This document shows, piece after piece, positions 34,502-42,580 of a DNA stretch of 64,000 bases (positions within the stretch are counted from its first letter, which is position 1; every line of letters starts with the position of its first letter). This DNA is from Deltaproteobacteria bacterium (GTDB lineage Bacteria > Myxococcota > Myxococcia > SLRQ01). The position numbers and the translations under genes are program-made. The notes below the pieces were generated by a model that ran no database searches, was not told where the DNA came from, and was given only the letters and a program-made list of their open reading frames with translations. Where the stretch lies: assembly GCA_029210625.1 (NCBI GenBank), contig JARGFU010000002.1, positions 227,290-291,289 of the forward strand. The letters are read 5' to 3'.

Positions 34502-34794
34502 GGCTCGCGCTCCGGGTTGTGGCCCCCCTGCCAGACCGAGGACTCGAGGTACTTGGCCGTCACCAGGGTGCCGATGATCAGCGCCAGGCCGTAGCCCAGC
34601 GAGATGTCGATGTACATGTCCGCCTGATCGGAGAGGAAGCCCATCAGGACCAGCAGGACGATGGTCTTGGTGCCCAGGGTGCCGGCGCCGAGCGCCCGGT
34701 CGAAGGCGGTGGGGCCCCGCACCACCCGGTAGAGGGGCAGGAAGAGGAGGGCCGCCAGGATCAGGGCGGCGCCGTGGAGGACGGTGTCCATCAC
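34498..34794 (-). CDS. mnhF: Na+/H+ antiporter subunit F (MrpF/MnhF)
   Basis: 98 residues and three helices. LYRVVRGPTAFDRALGAGTL is the MnhF signature (RxxxGPTxxDRxxA), followed by the LMGFLSDQADMYIDISLGY region. Length and gene order (E-F-G) are canonical. It overlaps mnhE and mnhG by 4 bases. Confidence 0.95.
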   Translation of the reverse strand: MMDTVLHGAALILAALLFLPLYRVVRGPTAFDRALGAGTLGTKTIVLLVLMGFLSDQADMYIDISLGYGLALIIGTLVTAKYLESSVWQGGHNPEREP

Positions 34795-35372
34795 CGGTCC
34801 TCCTTCCGGCGCCGGGGCGGCGCCTCGGCCTCGAGCCGGGCGATGGCCGCGGCGGCCTCCTTGCCGATCTCCCGCCCGAAGGCGGCCTTCACCCGCCGGC
34901 CCATCGTGCCGCTCTCGATGTCGAGGGCCACCGGGACGTCGATGCTGTGCACGATGAAGCGCTCGTCGACCACGTCGATGGTCACGGTTCCAGGGGTGAG
35001 GGTGATCGAGTTGGCGAGGACCACCTGGGCCAGCTCGGACTTCAGATCCGGGCCGACGTTGGTGATCTGGGGATCCCAGCCCGCGCGCGGCCCGAGGACC
35101 AGCTTGAGCACGTAGAGGTTCGCCTTGATGATCTCCACGAAGAGCCAGGGAAGATAGAGGGCCACGTGGTGCCAGCGGATGAAGGTCAGGTAGAAGCCCG
35201 GCCCCCCGATGCCGTCGGCCGAGCGCAGGTGCCTGGCCGAGAGCAGGGTCACGCCGGCAGCGCAGATGGCCCCCATGATGAGGTGGGTGGCGTCGAGCAT
35301 CCCGGAGAGGATCACCCAGAAGGTGAACAGTCCCCCGAAGATGATCAGGTGGTGACGTAGGCGTCGTTTCAT
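34791..35372 (-). CDS. mnhE: Na+/H+ antiporter subunit E (MrpE/MnhE), first gene of the antiporter operon
   Basis: 193 residues from the ATG at 35372, chosen because residues 1-5 (MKRRL) give a normal basic end before the first helix; an in-frame start at 35417 adds 15 unlikely residues. FGGLFTFWVILSGMLDATHL and LPWLFVEIIKANLYVLKLVL match MnhE. The C-terminal half contains SITLTPGTVTIDV and the conserved FIVHSIDVP segment. An Arg-rich tail follows. It heads the leftward operon E-F-G-MbhD-MbhE-B-C-D plus two extra NuoL/M-like subunits. Confidence 0.94.
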   Translation of the reverse strand: MKRRLRHHLIIFGGLFTFWVILSGMLDATHLIMGAICAAGVTLLSARHLRSADGIGGPGFYLTFIRWHHVALYLPWLFVEIIKANLYVLKLVLGPRAGWDPQITNVGPDLKSELAQVVLANSITLTPGTVTIDVVDERFIVHSIDVPVALDIESGTMGRRVKAAFGREIGKEAAAAIARLEAEAPPRRRKEDR

Positions 35373-35526
35373 CGAGCTCGAGCTCCCTCGCCCTGCGCGA
35401 CCGCCGGGCGAGGCCAATCAGCTATAGCACGAGGTCCAAGGTCGAGGTTCGAGCTCGTTTGGACGCAGTGCGGCAAGCATGACGCCAGGCGTCAGAGGGA
35501 CCAGATTGGGGGTGTCGGTCCTTCGC

Positions 35527-35555
35527 TTGACACGAAGGCACACCATCGATACGCC
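35527..35555 (+). promoter_or_regulatory. Candidate promoter upstream of nfeD
   Basis: A perfect TTGACA (35527-35532) is followed 17 bases later by TACGCC (35550-35555), a weak -10 match. Transcription would begin around 35562, leaving about 17 bases before the proposed ATC start of NfeD, a stretch that includes AGGGGG at 35567-35572. Assigned by eye only. Confidence 0.35.
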
Positions 35556-35578
35556 GCCACCTGAACAGGGGGTTCGTC

Positions 35579-36070
35579 ATCTCTCCGGAAACCATCACGT
35601 GGATCTGGCTCATCGCGGGTGGGGTGCTCGCAGTCTCCGAGATCTGGGTGCCGGGAGGGGTGGTCATCTTCCTGGGCAGCGCGGGCATGGCCGTCGCGGG
35701 GCTCCGCGCCCTCGGGCTGATCGAGAGCCTGCCGGTCTCGATCGGCGCGTGGCTGGCGCTCTCGGTGGCCTCGGTGGTGGGGCTGCGCGGCCTGGTGAAG
35801 CGCTTCTTCCCGGCGGAGAGCTACTTCCAGTCCACCGACGAGGACGTGGAGGCCTACGGCACGGTCGTGGAGACGATCGCCGAGGTGAGCGAGAGCAGCG
35901 ACGAGGGACGCATCCGCTTCGGCGGCACCACCTGGGCGGCCCGCTCCGTCCGGGGGGTCCTCCCCGCGGGGACGCCCTGCCGGATCGTGCACCGGGACAA
36001 CCTGGTCTGGGTGGTGGAGCCCATCAGCGAGCCCCTGCTCGCGGGCTCCTCCACTGACGAAGAGAAGTAA
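35579..36070 (+). CDS. NfeD-like membrane protein with no standard start codon
   Basis: About 163 residues if started at the ATC at 35579, which follows AGGGGG by 6 bases. SPETITWIWLIAGGVLAVSE is the family's first helix. It would be cut in half if the first standard start (GTG at 35624) were used. The in-frame TGA at 35528 leaves no ATG, GTG or TTG between it and 35624; the only other near-cognate option is CTG at 35561. A second hydrophobic region, GGVVIFLGSAGMAVAGL, and a C-terminal OB-fold domain (TVVETIAEVSESSDEGRIRF to NLVWVVEPI) follow. NfeD proteins act with SPFH proteins, encoded just downstream. Confidence 0.78.
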   Translation: MSPETITWIWLIAGGVLAVSEIWVPGGVVIFLGSAGMAVAGLRALGLIESLPVSIGAWLALSVASVVGLRGLVKRFFPAESYFQSTDEDVEAYGTVVETIAEVSESSDEGRIRFGGTTWAARSVRGVLPAGTPCRIVHRDNLVWVVEPISEPLLAGSSTDEEK

Positions 36071-36096
36071 CCACGGCACCACTTCTGGTGCCGCGG
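36071..36096 (+). other. Perfect stem-loop between nfeD and the first SPFH gene
   Basis: CGGCACCA (36074-36081) pairs with TGGTGCCG (36086-36093) around a CTTC loop. Two more pairs (CC with GG) lie beyond one mismatch. It starts directly after the NfeD stop and ends 29 bases before the SPFH start. No U-tract follows, so an attenuator or mRNA-processing stem is likelier than a terminator. Confidence 0.7.
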
Positions 36097-36125
36097 CCTC
36101 GAATCGAGAAAGGGGTCTCCCTCCC

Positions 36126-37058
36126 ATGTGGACAACCTTGACGATCACCCTGGTCATCCTCGGGTTCATCGGATTCAAGACGCTCAAGGTCGTTCCGATG
36201 CGCGAGGCCTTCGTGAAGGAGCGCTTCGGGAAGTTCACCGGTGTCCTGCGGCCGGGGCTGCACATCCTCGTCCCCTTCATGGACAAGGTCGCCTACCGCC
36301 ACGAGATGCGGGAGCAGGTCCTCGACATCCCGGCGCAGAGCTGCATCACGCGGGACAACATCCAGGTCGAGGTGGACGGCCTCGTCTACCTGAAGGTGAT
36401 GGACCCGGCCAAGGCGAGCTACGGCATCGAGAACTACCGCCGCGCCAGCGTGAACCTGGCCCAGACGACGATGCGCGCCGAGATCGGCAAGCTCACCCTC
36501 GACAACACCTTCTCCGAGCGCGAGGCGGTGAACGAGCGGATCGTGCAGGAGATCGACAAGGCCTCGGACCCCTGGGGCGTGAAGGTGCTGCGCTACGAGA
36601 TCCGTAACATCACGCCCAGCTACCACGTCATCGAGACCCTCGAGAAGCAGATGGAGGCCGAGCGGCACAAGCGGGCGAAGATCACCTCCGCCACCGCCGA
36701 GAAGGAGTCCCTCACCGCCATCTCCGAGGGCACCCGCCAGGAGGCGATCAACCTCTCCGAGGGTGACCGGCAGCGGCGGATCAACGAGGCGAAGGGGCGG
36801 GCCGAGGAGATCAAGCTCCTGGCGCACGCCACCGCGGAGGGCATCCGCCGGGTGGCCGAGGCCATCCAGAAGCCCGGCGGCGACGTCGCCCTGAAGATGC
36901 GGCTGGTCGAGCGCTTCATCGAGGAGCTCGGCGCGGTGATGAAGGAGAGCGACGTCACGGTGGTCCCCGCCGAGCTCGCCAACATCAAGGGCTTCTTCGA
37001 GGGGCTCACCCGGGTCAGCACCCAGATCGGAGACGGAGGGTCCTCCGCCGGCCGCTAG
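36126..37058 (+). CDS. SPFH/stomatin-type membrane protein (QmcA-like)
   Basis: 310 residues. An N-terminal membrane helix (LTITLVILGFIGFKTL) is followed by the SPFH domain: PMREAFVKERFGKFTGVLRP, GLHILVPFMDKVAYRH and DIPAQSCITRDNIQVEVDG. A coiled-coil region with EGDRQRRINEAKGRAEEIKL precedes the C-terminal segment. These are hallmarks of bacterial stomatin/paraslipin proteins, which form ring-like membrane microdomain assemblies with NfeD. It lies between nfeD and a second SPFH paralogue. Confidence 0.93.
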   Translation: MWTTLTITLVILGFIGFKTLKVVPMREAFVKERFGKFTGVLRPGLHILVPFMDKVAYRHEMREQVLDIPAQSCITRDNIQVEVDGLVYLKVMDPAKASYGIENYRRASVNLAQTTMRAEIGKLTLDNTFSEREAVNERIVQEIDKASDPWGVKVLRYEIRNITPSYHVIETLEKQMEAERHKRAKITSATAEKESLTAISEGTRQEAINLSEGDRQRRINEAKGRAEEIKLLAHATAEGIRRVAEAIQKPGGDVALKMRLVERFIEELGAVMKESDVTVVPAELANIKGFFEGLTRVSTQIGDGGSSAGR

Positions 37059-37110
37059 AGGCCGGTCCGCGGACACCTCCCTCCTCTCTCATCGAATACG
37101 GAGTCTTCTC

Positions 37111-38034
37111 ATGGACATCGCCATCAACCTCACGATCTGGGGCCTCTTCTCCCTCTACCTGGTCTACAAGCTCATCCGCTCCATCCGCTTCGTTCCCAAC
37201 CGCTACGAGTACATCGTCGAGCGCCTCGGCAAGTACCGGAAGACCCTCGGCGCGGGCCCCCACCTGCTGCTGCCCTTCTTCGACAAGGTCTCCTTCATCC
37301 GGGACCTCAAGGAGCAGACCATCGCGGTCCCGCCGCAGGAGTGCTTCACCGAGGACAACGTGAAGGTCCACGTCGACGGTGTGATGTACATCTCGGTGAA
37401 CGACTCGGTGAAGGCCAGCTACGGCGTCACCGACTACATCTTCGCCGCCTCGCAGCTGGCGCAGACCACCACCCGCTCGATCATCGGCACCCTCACCCTC
37501 GACCAGACCTTCGAGGAGCGGGATCTGATCTCGGTGGGCGTGGTGAAGGCCCTCACCGAGGCGGGCCACTCGTGGGGCATCACCGTGCACCGCTACGAGG
37601 TGAAGAACATCGTGACCCCCGAGACGGTGCGCAACGCCATGGAGCAGCAGGTCACCGCCGAGCGCGAGCGCCGGGCCACCGTCGCCCGGGCCGAGGGCGA
37701 GAAGCAGACCCGCATCAACCGCTCCGAGGGCGAGAAGGCCCAGGCGGTCAACAAGTCCGAGGGCGAGATGCAGCGGCGGATCAACGAGGCCCAGGGCCGG
37801 GCCGAGGCCATCCTCTCCATCGCCTCCGCCACCGCCGAGTCCATCGAGAAGATCGCCGCGGTGGTCTCCCTGCCCGGTGGCGTCAAGGCGGTCCGCCTGC
37901 AGATGCTCGAGAAGTACGTCGACCAGCTCTCCAACCTGGCCCGTCCCGACACCCGCGTGCTCCTGCCCGCGGATCTGACCAAACCCGACGCCCTCTACGC
38001 AGCCCTCGGGCTCAGCGAGGACGACCTGAAGTAG
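37111..38034 (+). CDS. SPFH/stomatin-type membrane protein, second paralogue
   Basis: 307 residues. It is similar in plan to the preceding gene: a helix at the N-terminus (LTIWGLFSLYLVYKL), then VPNRYEYIVERLGKYRKTLG, GPHLLLPFFDKVSFIRDLKE and VPPQECFTEDNVKVHVDGVM. The coiled coil includes EGEKAQAVNKSEGEMQRRIN. The two paralogues probably form a hetero-oligomer, like HflK/HflC, though neither carries HflC-specific features I can identify. It lies 52 bases after the first SPFH gene. Confidence 0.93.
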   Translation: MDIAINLTIWGLFSLYLVYKLIRSIRFVPNRYEYIVERLGKYRKTLGAGPHLLLPFFDKVSFIRDLKEQTIAVPPQECFTEDNVKVHVDGVMYISVNDSVKASYGVTDYIFAASQLAQTTTRSIIGTLTLDQTFEERDLISVGVVKALTEAGHSWGITVHRYEVKNIVTPETVRNAMEQQVTAERERRATVARAEGEKQTRINRSEGEKAQAVNKSEGEMQRRINEAQGRAEAILSIASATAESIEKIAAVVSLPGGVKAVRLQMLEKYVDQLSNLARPDTRVLLPADLTKPDALYAALGLSEDDLK

Positions 38035-38074
38035 GTGCACGCTGCCCGCGTCGCACCCCGCAGCAAAGGACACC

Positions 38075-40198
38075 ATGAGCAAGACCATCGAAGGGGTGGT
38101 GCGCCGGCATCGCGCCGGTTTCGGCTTCCTCCTCGTCGACACCGGAGACCGGGACGACGTCTACCTCCCCCCGGAGGAACTCGAGGGGATCCTCGACGGC
38201 GATCGCGTGCGCATCACCGTGGAGCGCCGCGGCGGCCGGGAGCGGGGCCGCGTCGAGGAGGTCGTCGCGCGCGGGCGCGAGCGCGTCGTGGGAACCTATC
38301 ACGAGGAGCGGGGCGCGACCTGGGTCGACGCCGAGGATCCGGCCCTGGGCATGCTCCAGGTGCGCCCCAAGGACGGGCCCCCGGTGAAGCCGGGAGAGAT
38401 CGTCACCGCCCGGATCGTCTCCTTCCCGAAGGAGGGGCGGGGGGCCTGGGGGGTGATCGAGCGGGTGCTGGGCGTCGCCGGTGACCCGGCCCAGAAGGTC
38501 CTGGGCATCGCCTACGCAGCCGGCTTCTCCGACGCCTTCCCCGCCGAGGTGGAGGCCGAAGCGGCGCGGCTGCCGGACTCGGTCCGCCTCGAGGATCTCG
38601 CCGGCCGGCGGGACCTGCGAGAGCTGCCCCTGGTGACGATCGACGGGATCGACGCCCGGGACTTCGACGACGCCGTCTACGTCGAGCGGCTGCCCGGCGG
38701 GGGCTTCCGCCTGGTGGTGGCCATCGCCGACGTCGCCCACTACGTCATCAAGGGCAGCGCCCTGGACCAGGAGGCCCGGCACCGCGGCACCAGCGTCTAC
38801 TTCCCGACGACGGTGCTGCCGATGCTGCCCGAGCACCTCTCCAACGGCCTCTGCTCCCTCAACCCGGGGGTGGACCGGCTGGCGATGGTGGCCGACCTGA
38901 TCTTCGACCGCGACGCCCGCACGGTGAACACCGAGCTCTACGAGGCGGTCATCCGCAGCCACCATCGCCTCACCTATGCCGAGGTCGGCGCCTGGATCGC
39001 CGGCGAGGAGGAGGCCACCGGCCACGAGGCCCAGGCCTGGCGGGAGCACCACCTGCCCCCGGCCCTGGAGCTGGCCCGGGCCCTCTCGGGGCGGCGCAAG
39101 GTCCGCGGCGCGCTGGATCTCGATCTCCCCGAGCCGGAGATCGTGCTGGGGCGGGGCAACCGGCCCCGGCAGATTGTCCGTCGCACCCGCACCTGGGCGC
39201 ACCGGCTGGTCGAGGAGTTCATGCTCGCGGCCAACGAGGCCGTCGCCTGGTTCTTCGCTTCCCGGGGCCTGCCGACGATCTACCGGGTGCACGACGATCC
39301 GGACGAGGCGAAGCTCAGCGCCTTCGCCGAGGTGGCCCGGGCCCACGGGCTGAAGATCGATCCGAAGACCCAGGACGACGCGGCGTCGCTGATCGTCGCC
39401 CTCGAGCGCCTGGAAGATCGCCGGGCCCGCCGCGCCCTCGACTTCCTCTTCCTCCGCGCGCTCCAGCGGGCGGTCTATACGCCCCAGAACATCGGCCACT
39501 ACGGGCTGGGGGCGACCCACTACCTCCACTTCACCTCGCCCATCCGGCGCTACCCCGACCTCGCGGTCCACCGGCGCCTGAAGAACCACTGGCGCGACGC
39601 CGGCAAGGTCCACGACGAGAAAGCCCTGGCCCGCCTCGGCGACGCCCTGGCCCGCATCGCCCACCAGTCCAGCGAGCGGGAGCGCGCGGCCCTGGAGGCC
39701 GAGCGGGAGTCGGACGCCTACTTCGCGGCGCTCTACATGGAGCCCCGGATCGGGCAGACCTTCGCCGGCACCGTCACCGCGGTCACCGAGTTCGGCGCCT
39801 TCGTCCGCCTCGACGACCACCATGTCGAGGGCCTGGTGCGAGCGGAGACCATCGCGCCGAGGTGGTCCTTCGACGAGCTGCGCCACAAGCTCTCCTTCGG
39901 CAAGGGCCGCGAGCCCCTCGGGCTGGCCTCGGAGGTCGAGGTCGTCTGCGTCGGGGTGCGGGTCGACGAGCGGAAGATCGATCTGCAGCTCGCCGACACC
40001 GTCGGTGCGGCGCCCGTCGGTCGCCGAGGCCGGCAGGCCGCCTTCGACGACAGCCTGCGGGAGGCGAAGGCTCGGAGGGGAGGGCGCTCCAAGAAGAAGA
40101 CCGGCGGGAGCCCGGCGCCCTCCGGCCGCAAGAAGAAGGCGCGGCCCGGAAAGAAGGAGCGCGCCGCCAAGCAGAAGCCCTCGAAGAAGCGTCGCTGA
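38075..40198 (+). CDS. rnr: Ribonuclease R (RNB-family 3'-5' exoribonuclease)
   Basis: 707 residues. N-terminal cold-shock/OB domains (GVVRRHRAGFGFLLVDTGDR and a second near 80-150) precede the RNB domain. VTIDGIDARDFDDAVYVERL near residue 190 carries the four catalytic Asp. FTSPIRRYPDLAVHRRLKNH is a second conserved RNB block. The S1 domain is near 560-640 (GTVTAVTEFGAFVRLDDHHV), followed by a Lys/Arg-rich tail ending KPSKKRR, as in RNase R. It is shorter than the about 810-residue Escherichia coli enzyme because the N-terminal helix-turn-helix is missing. It degrades structured RNA in the cytoplasm. Confidence 0.95.
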   Translation: MSKTIEGVVRRHRAGFGFLLVDTGDRDDVYLPPEELEGILDGDRVRITVERRGGRERGRVEEVVARGRERVVGTYHEERGATWVDAEDPALGMLQVRPKDGPPVKPGEIVTARIVSFPKEGRGAWGVIERVLGVAGDPAQKVLGIAYAAGFSDAFPAEVEAEAARLPDSVRLEDLAGRRDLRELPLVTIDGIDARDFDDAVYVERLPGGGFRLVVAIADVAHYVIKGSALDQEARHRGTSVYFPTTVLPMLPEHLSNGLCSLNPGVDRLAMVADLIFDRDARTVNTELYEAVIRSHHRLTYAEVGAWIAGEEEATGHEAQAWREHHLPPALELARALSGRRKVRGALDLDLPEPEIVLGRGNRPRQIVRRTRTWAHRLVEEFMLAANEAVAWFFASRGLPTIYRVHDDPDEAKLSAFAEVARAHGLKIDPKTQDDAASLIVALERLEDRRARRALDFLFLRALQRAVYTPQNIGHYGLGATHYLHFTSPIRRYPDLAVHRRLKNHWRDAGKVHDEKALARLGDALARIAHQSSERERAALEAERESDAYFAALYMEPRIGQTFAGTVTAVTEFGAFVRLDDHHVEGLVRAETIAPRWSFDELRHKLSFGKGREPLGLASEVEVVCVGVRVDERKIDLQLADTVGAAPVGRRGRQAAFDDSLREAKARRGGRSKKKTGGSPAPSGRKKKARPGKKERAAKQKPSKKRR

Positions 40199-40276
40199 CC
40201 GAACGGTTCTGGGTTTCTGGTGAGCGTGGACTTCGCGTAGACTCTCCCTCGTGATCCTCACGGGATCGGGTCGCGC

Positions 40277-42532
40277 ATGAGGGTCAGGGAGGCAAGCCGC
40301 TGGGGGGTGGCGCTACTCGCGTCTACCCTCGCCTGCGTCCTGGCGCCGGACCCCTCGTGGGCCGAGGCGGCCCCGCCGGAAGCGGAGGAGGCCGAGGCCG
40401 AGGCGCCGCTTCCGGAGGAGGAGCTGATCGACGAGGCTGCCCTGGAGGGGGCCTTCGACTTCGAGTCCCTCGAGGATGTCGGCCTGATGGACGAGTTCGC
40501 CCTCCTGGTCCAGGAGGACGTGGTCGTCTCGGCCTCGCGGCGGGCCCAGCGCATCGACGACTCGCCCTCGGCGATCACCGTGCTCACCCGGGAGGAGCTC
40601 CTCGCCTCGCCCTTCGACACCATCGCCGACGTCCTGCGGATGGTGCCCGGGATGGACGTCTTCCTCCTGACGGTGGGCTTCCCGGCGCCCGGTACCCGCT
40701 CGGGCTCGAGCCGCTCCGCGGCGAACGTGCTGGTGCTGGTCGACGGCCGGGACATCATCGATCCCCTCTTCCACTTCCCGCTGCTCCTCGGCCTGCCCAT
40801 CGACCTCGAGAGCATCGAGCGGGTCGAGATCATCCGCGGACCGGCCTCGACCCTCTACGGGGCGGGCGCGCTCCAGGGGGTGATCAACTTCGTCACCCGC
40901 CGGGCCAGCGAGGAGCCCCTCCGGGTCGAGGCGGACGTCTCGGGCAACGGCCCCAACACGGTGGCCGCCGGGCTGCGCCTCTCGGGGACCTCCGGCCGCT
41001 TCAGCTGGTGGGCCTCCGTGGGGATGGACCGCGCCGCGCCCTACCACGACGCGAGCGAGCTGGGCCTCTCCAAGGTCGCCGGGCGGACCTGGGCGCGCTA
41101 CGAGGGGGTGGCCTTCGAGGGCACCCTGGAGCTGGGCGGCGCGCTGCAGGAGGGGTCGATGGTCACCTTCGCCGGCAACGGCGCCGGTGAGTTCGACGAG
41201 GTCTACCTGCGGGCCGAGGCCATCGTGAAGGAGACCCGGCTGCACTTCCTGGCCGAGCACATCTCGGCGGATCTCCACCTCGACCTGCAGCTGCTCTTCC
41301 CCGGGGACGACTCGATGGTCCTCGGCCGCCTCCCCGATCCGATGAGCTCCTCCACCTGGCTCTACGAGCTGGCCGCCGAGCGCTCCTGGCGCTTCGGGGA
41401 GAACCTCCGCCTGATGAGCGGCCTCCAGGGGAAGATCATCCGCCACCAGCCGCGCGTCCTGGTGACCTGCCCCGAGAGCGCGCCGACGGCCTTCGACCCG
41501 GAGGCCTGCGAGCTGGACGAGGTCGTCGAGGTCCGGCCCGAGGCCTTCGCCCAGCTCGAGTGGCGGGTGCGGCCCGACCTGGATCTCAACCTCGGCGTGC
41601 GGGGGGGCTTCAACACGGTGGTGGTGGAGCCCGGCTTCGCGCCGAGGCTGACGGCCGTCTACCGGCCGGCCCAGAACCACACCCTGCGGGCCTCGGTCGC
41701 CCGGGCCTACCGCAAGCCCTCCTACTTCGAGCTGCGGGCGCACGTGCTCCTCGAGCCCGGGACGCTGCAGGACGAGGATCTCTTCCGCCGGGTGCAGCAC
41801 ATCTTCGCCACCGGCGTCGGCAACGAGGACCTGCGCAACACCAAGGTCGACAACCTCGAGCTCGGCTGGCGGGCTCGCTTCCTCGAGGAGGCCCTGCGCC
41901 TGGAGGTCGAGCTCTACGCCTCGCGCTACCTCGACGACGTGCGGGTGGACTCCAGCCGGCTGGCCGACATCGAGTACTTCGCGGGCCTGCCGATCATCGG
42001 GGACTCGGTCGGCCTCCAGTACATCAACCTCGAGGAGCAGATCTGGTCGGCCGGCGCCGAGGTGGCGGCGACCTGGAAGACGCCGGCCGAGGGGCTGGAG
42101 CTCTCCCTGGCCTATGTCTTCGACCACGTCCTGGTGCGCTCGCAGGCTGCGGACGGGACGGTCACCTTCGAGAAGGCCATGCGAGAGCCCGAGCACCGGA
42201 TCATCGCCGGGGCGCAGTACATCCACCGGAGCCTGCGGCTGAGCGCGTCGGCCATCTGGGCCAGCGCCTACCGGGACAACCATGCCGCTCCCGAGTCGAT
42301 CATCGCGCCGCCGGTCTCCATCTCGCTGGGCGCCAACACCCTGTTGGCCGGCCGGGCCGGCTGGGTCTTCGGCCTGGGGGGCAGCGAGTGGGAGGCCGGC
42401 CTGACCGGCCTGATGCCGGTACTGGGGCTGGAGCTGCGGGAGACGGCCGGCGGCTACCAGGACGACGGCAGCAACTACGGCGGCGAGCCCATCCGGCCCC
42501 GGCTCCAGGGCTACCTGCGCGCCGCCTTCTAG
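40277..42532 (+). CDS. TonB-dependent outer-membrane receptor
   Basis: 751 residues. A Sec signal (ASRWGVALLASTLACVLAPD) is followed by an unusual Ala/Glu-rich segment (about 33-70). The TonB-box-like EDVVVSASRRAQRIDDSPSA and a plug domain (LTREELLASPFDTIADVLRM, MVPGMDVF, IERVEIIRGPASTLYGAGAL) come next. The barrel ends in GYLRAAF with the terminal Phe needed for outer-membrane insertion. The plug's RVEIIRGPxSxLYGxGAxxGVINxxT motif is complete. The substrate is unknown; siderophore, vitamin B12 and sugar receptors all fit. TonB itself is not beside it, but ExbB/ExbD genes lie in the first 5 kb of the window. Confidence 0.93.
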   Translation: MRVREASRWGVALLASTLACVLAPDPSWAEAAPPEAEEAEAEAPLPEEELIDEAALEGAFDFESLEDVGLMDEFALLVQEDVVVSASRRAQRIDDSPSAITVLTREELLASPFDTIADVLRMVPGMDVFLLTVGFPAPGTRSGSSRSAANVLVLVDGRDIIDPLFHFPLLLGLPIDLESIERVEIIRGPASTLYGAGALQGVINFVTRRASEEPLRVEADVSGNGPNTVAAGLRLSGTSGRFSWWASVGMDRAAPYHDASELGLSKVAGRTWARYEGVAFEGTLELGGALQEGSMVTFAGNGAGEFDEVYLRAEAIVKETRLHFLAEHISADLHLDLQLLFPGDDSMVLGRLPDPMSSSTWLYELAAERSWRFGENLRLMSGLQGKIIRHQPRVLVTCPESAPTAFDPEACELDEVVEVRPEAFAQLEWRVRPDLDLNLGVRGGFNTVVVEPGFAPRLTAVYRPAQNHTLRASVARAYRKPSYFELRAHVLLEPGTLQDEDLFRRVQHIFATGVGNEDLRNTKVDNLELGWRARFLEEALRLEVELYASRYLDDVRVDSSRLADIEYFAGLPIIGDSVGLQYINLEEQIWSAGAEVAATWKTPAEGLELSLAYVFDHVLVRSQAADGTVTFEKAMREPEHRIIAGAQYIHRSLRLSASAIWASAYRDNHAAPESIIAPPVSISLGANTLLAGRAGWVFGLGGSEWEAGLTGLMPVLGLELRETAGGYQDDGSNYGGEPIRPRLQGYLRAAF

Positions 42533-42580
42533 GGAGTTCCCCGCCGCCCTCCGCGCCCCGGCCGATATGACGTAGATAGG

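Noticed and set aside
27621-35372. Interpretation as NADH dehydrogenase (complex I) or membrane-bound hydrogenase
   Set aside because: No NADH, quinone, Fe-S or NiFe subunits are present; MnhB, E, F and G signatures identify an Mrp antiporter.
36074-36093. Rho-independent terminator after nfeD
   Set aside because: The stem is perfect but no T-run follows, and the next gene continues in the same direction with related function.
40199-40276. tRNA or small RNA gene before the TonB-dependent receptor
   Set aside because: Only 78 bases, with no cloverleaf pairing or strong promoter pair visible.
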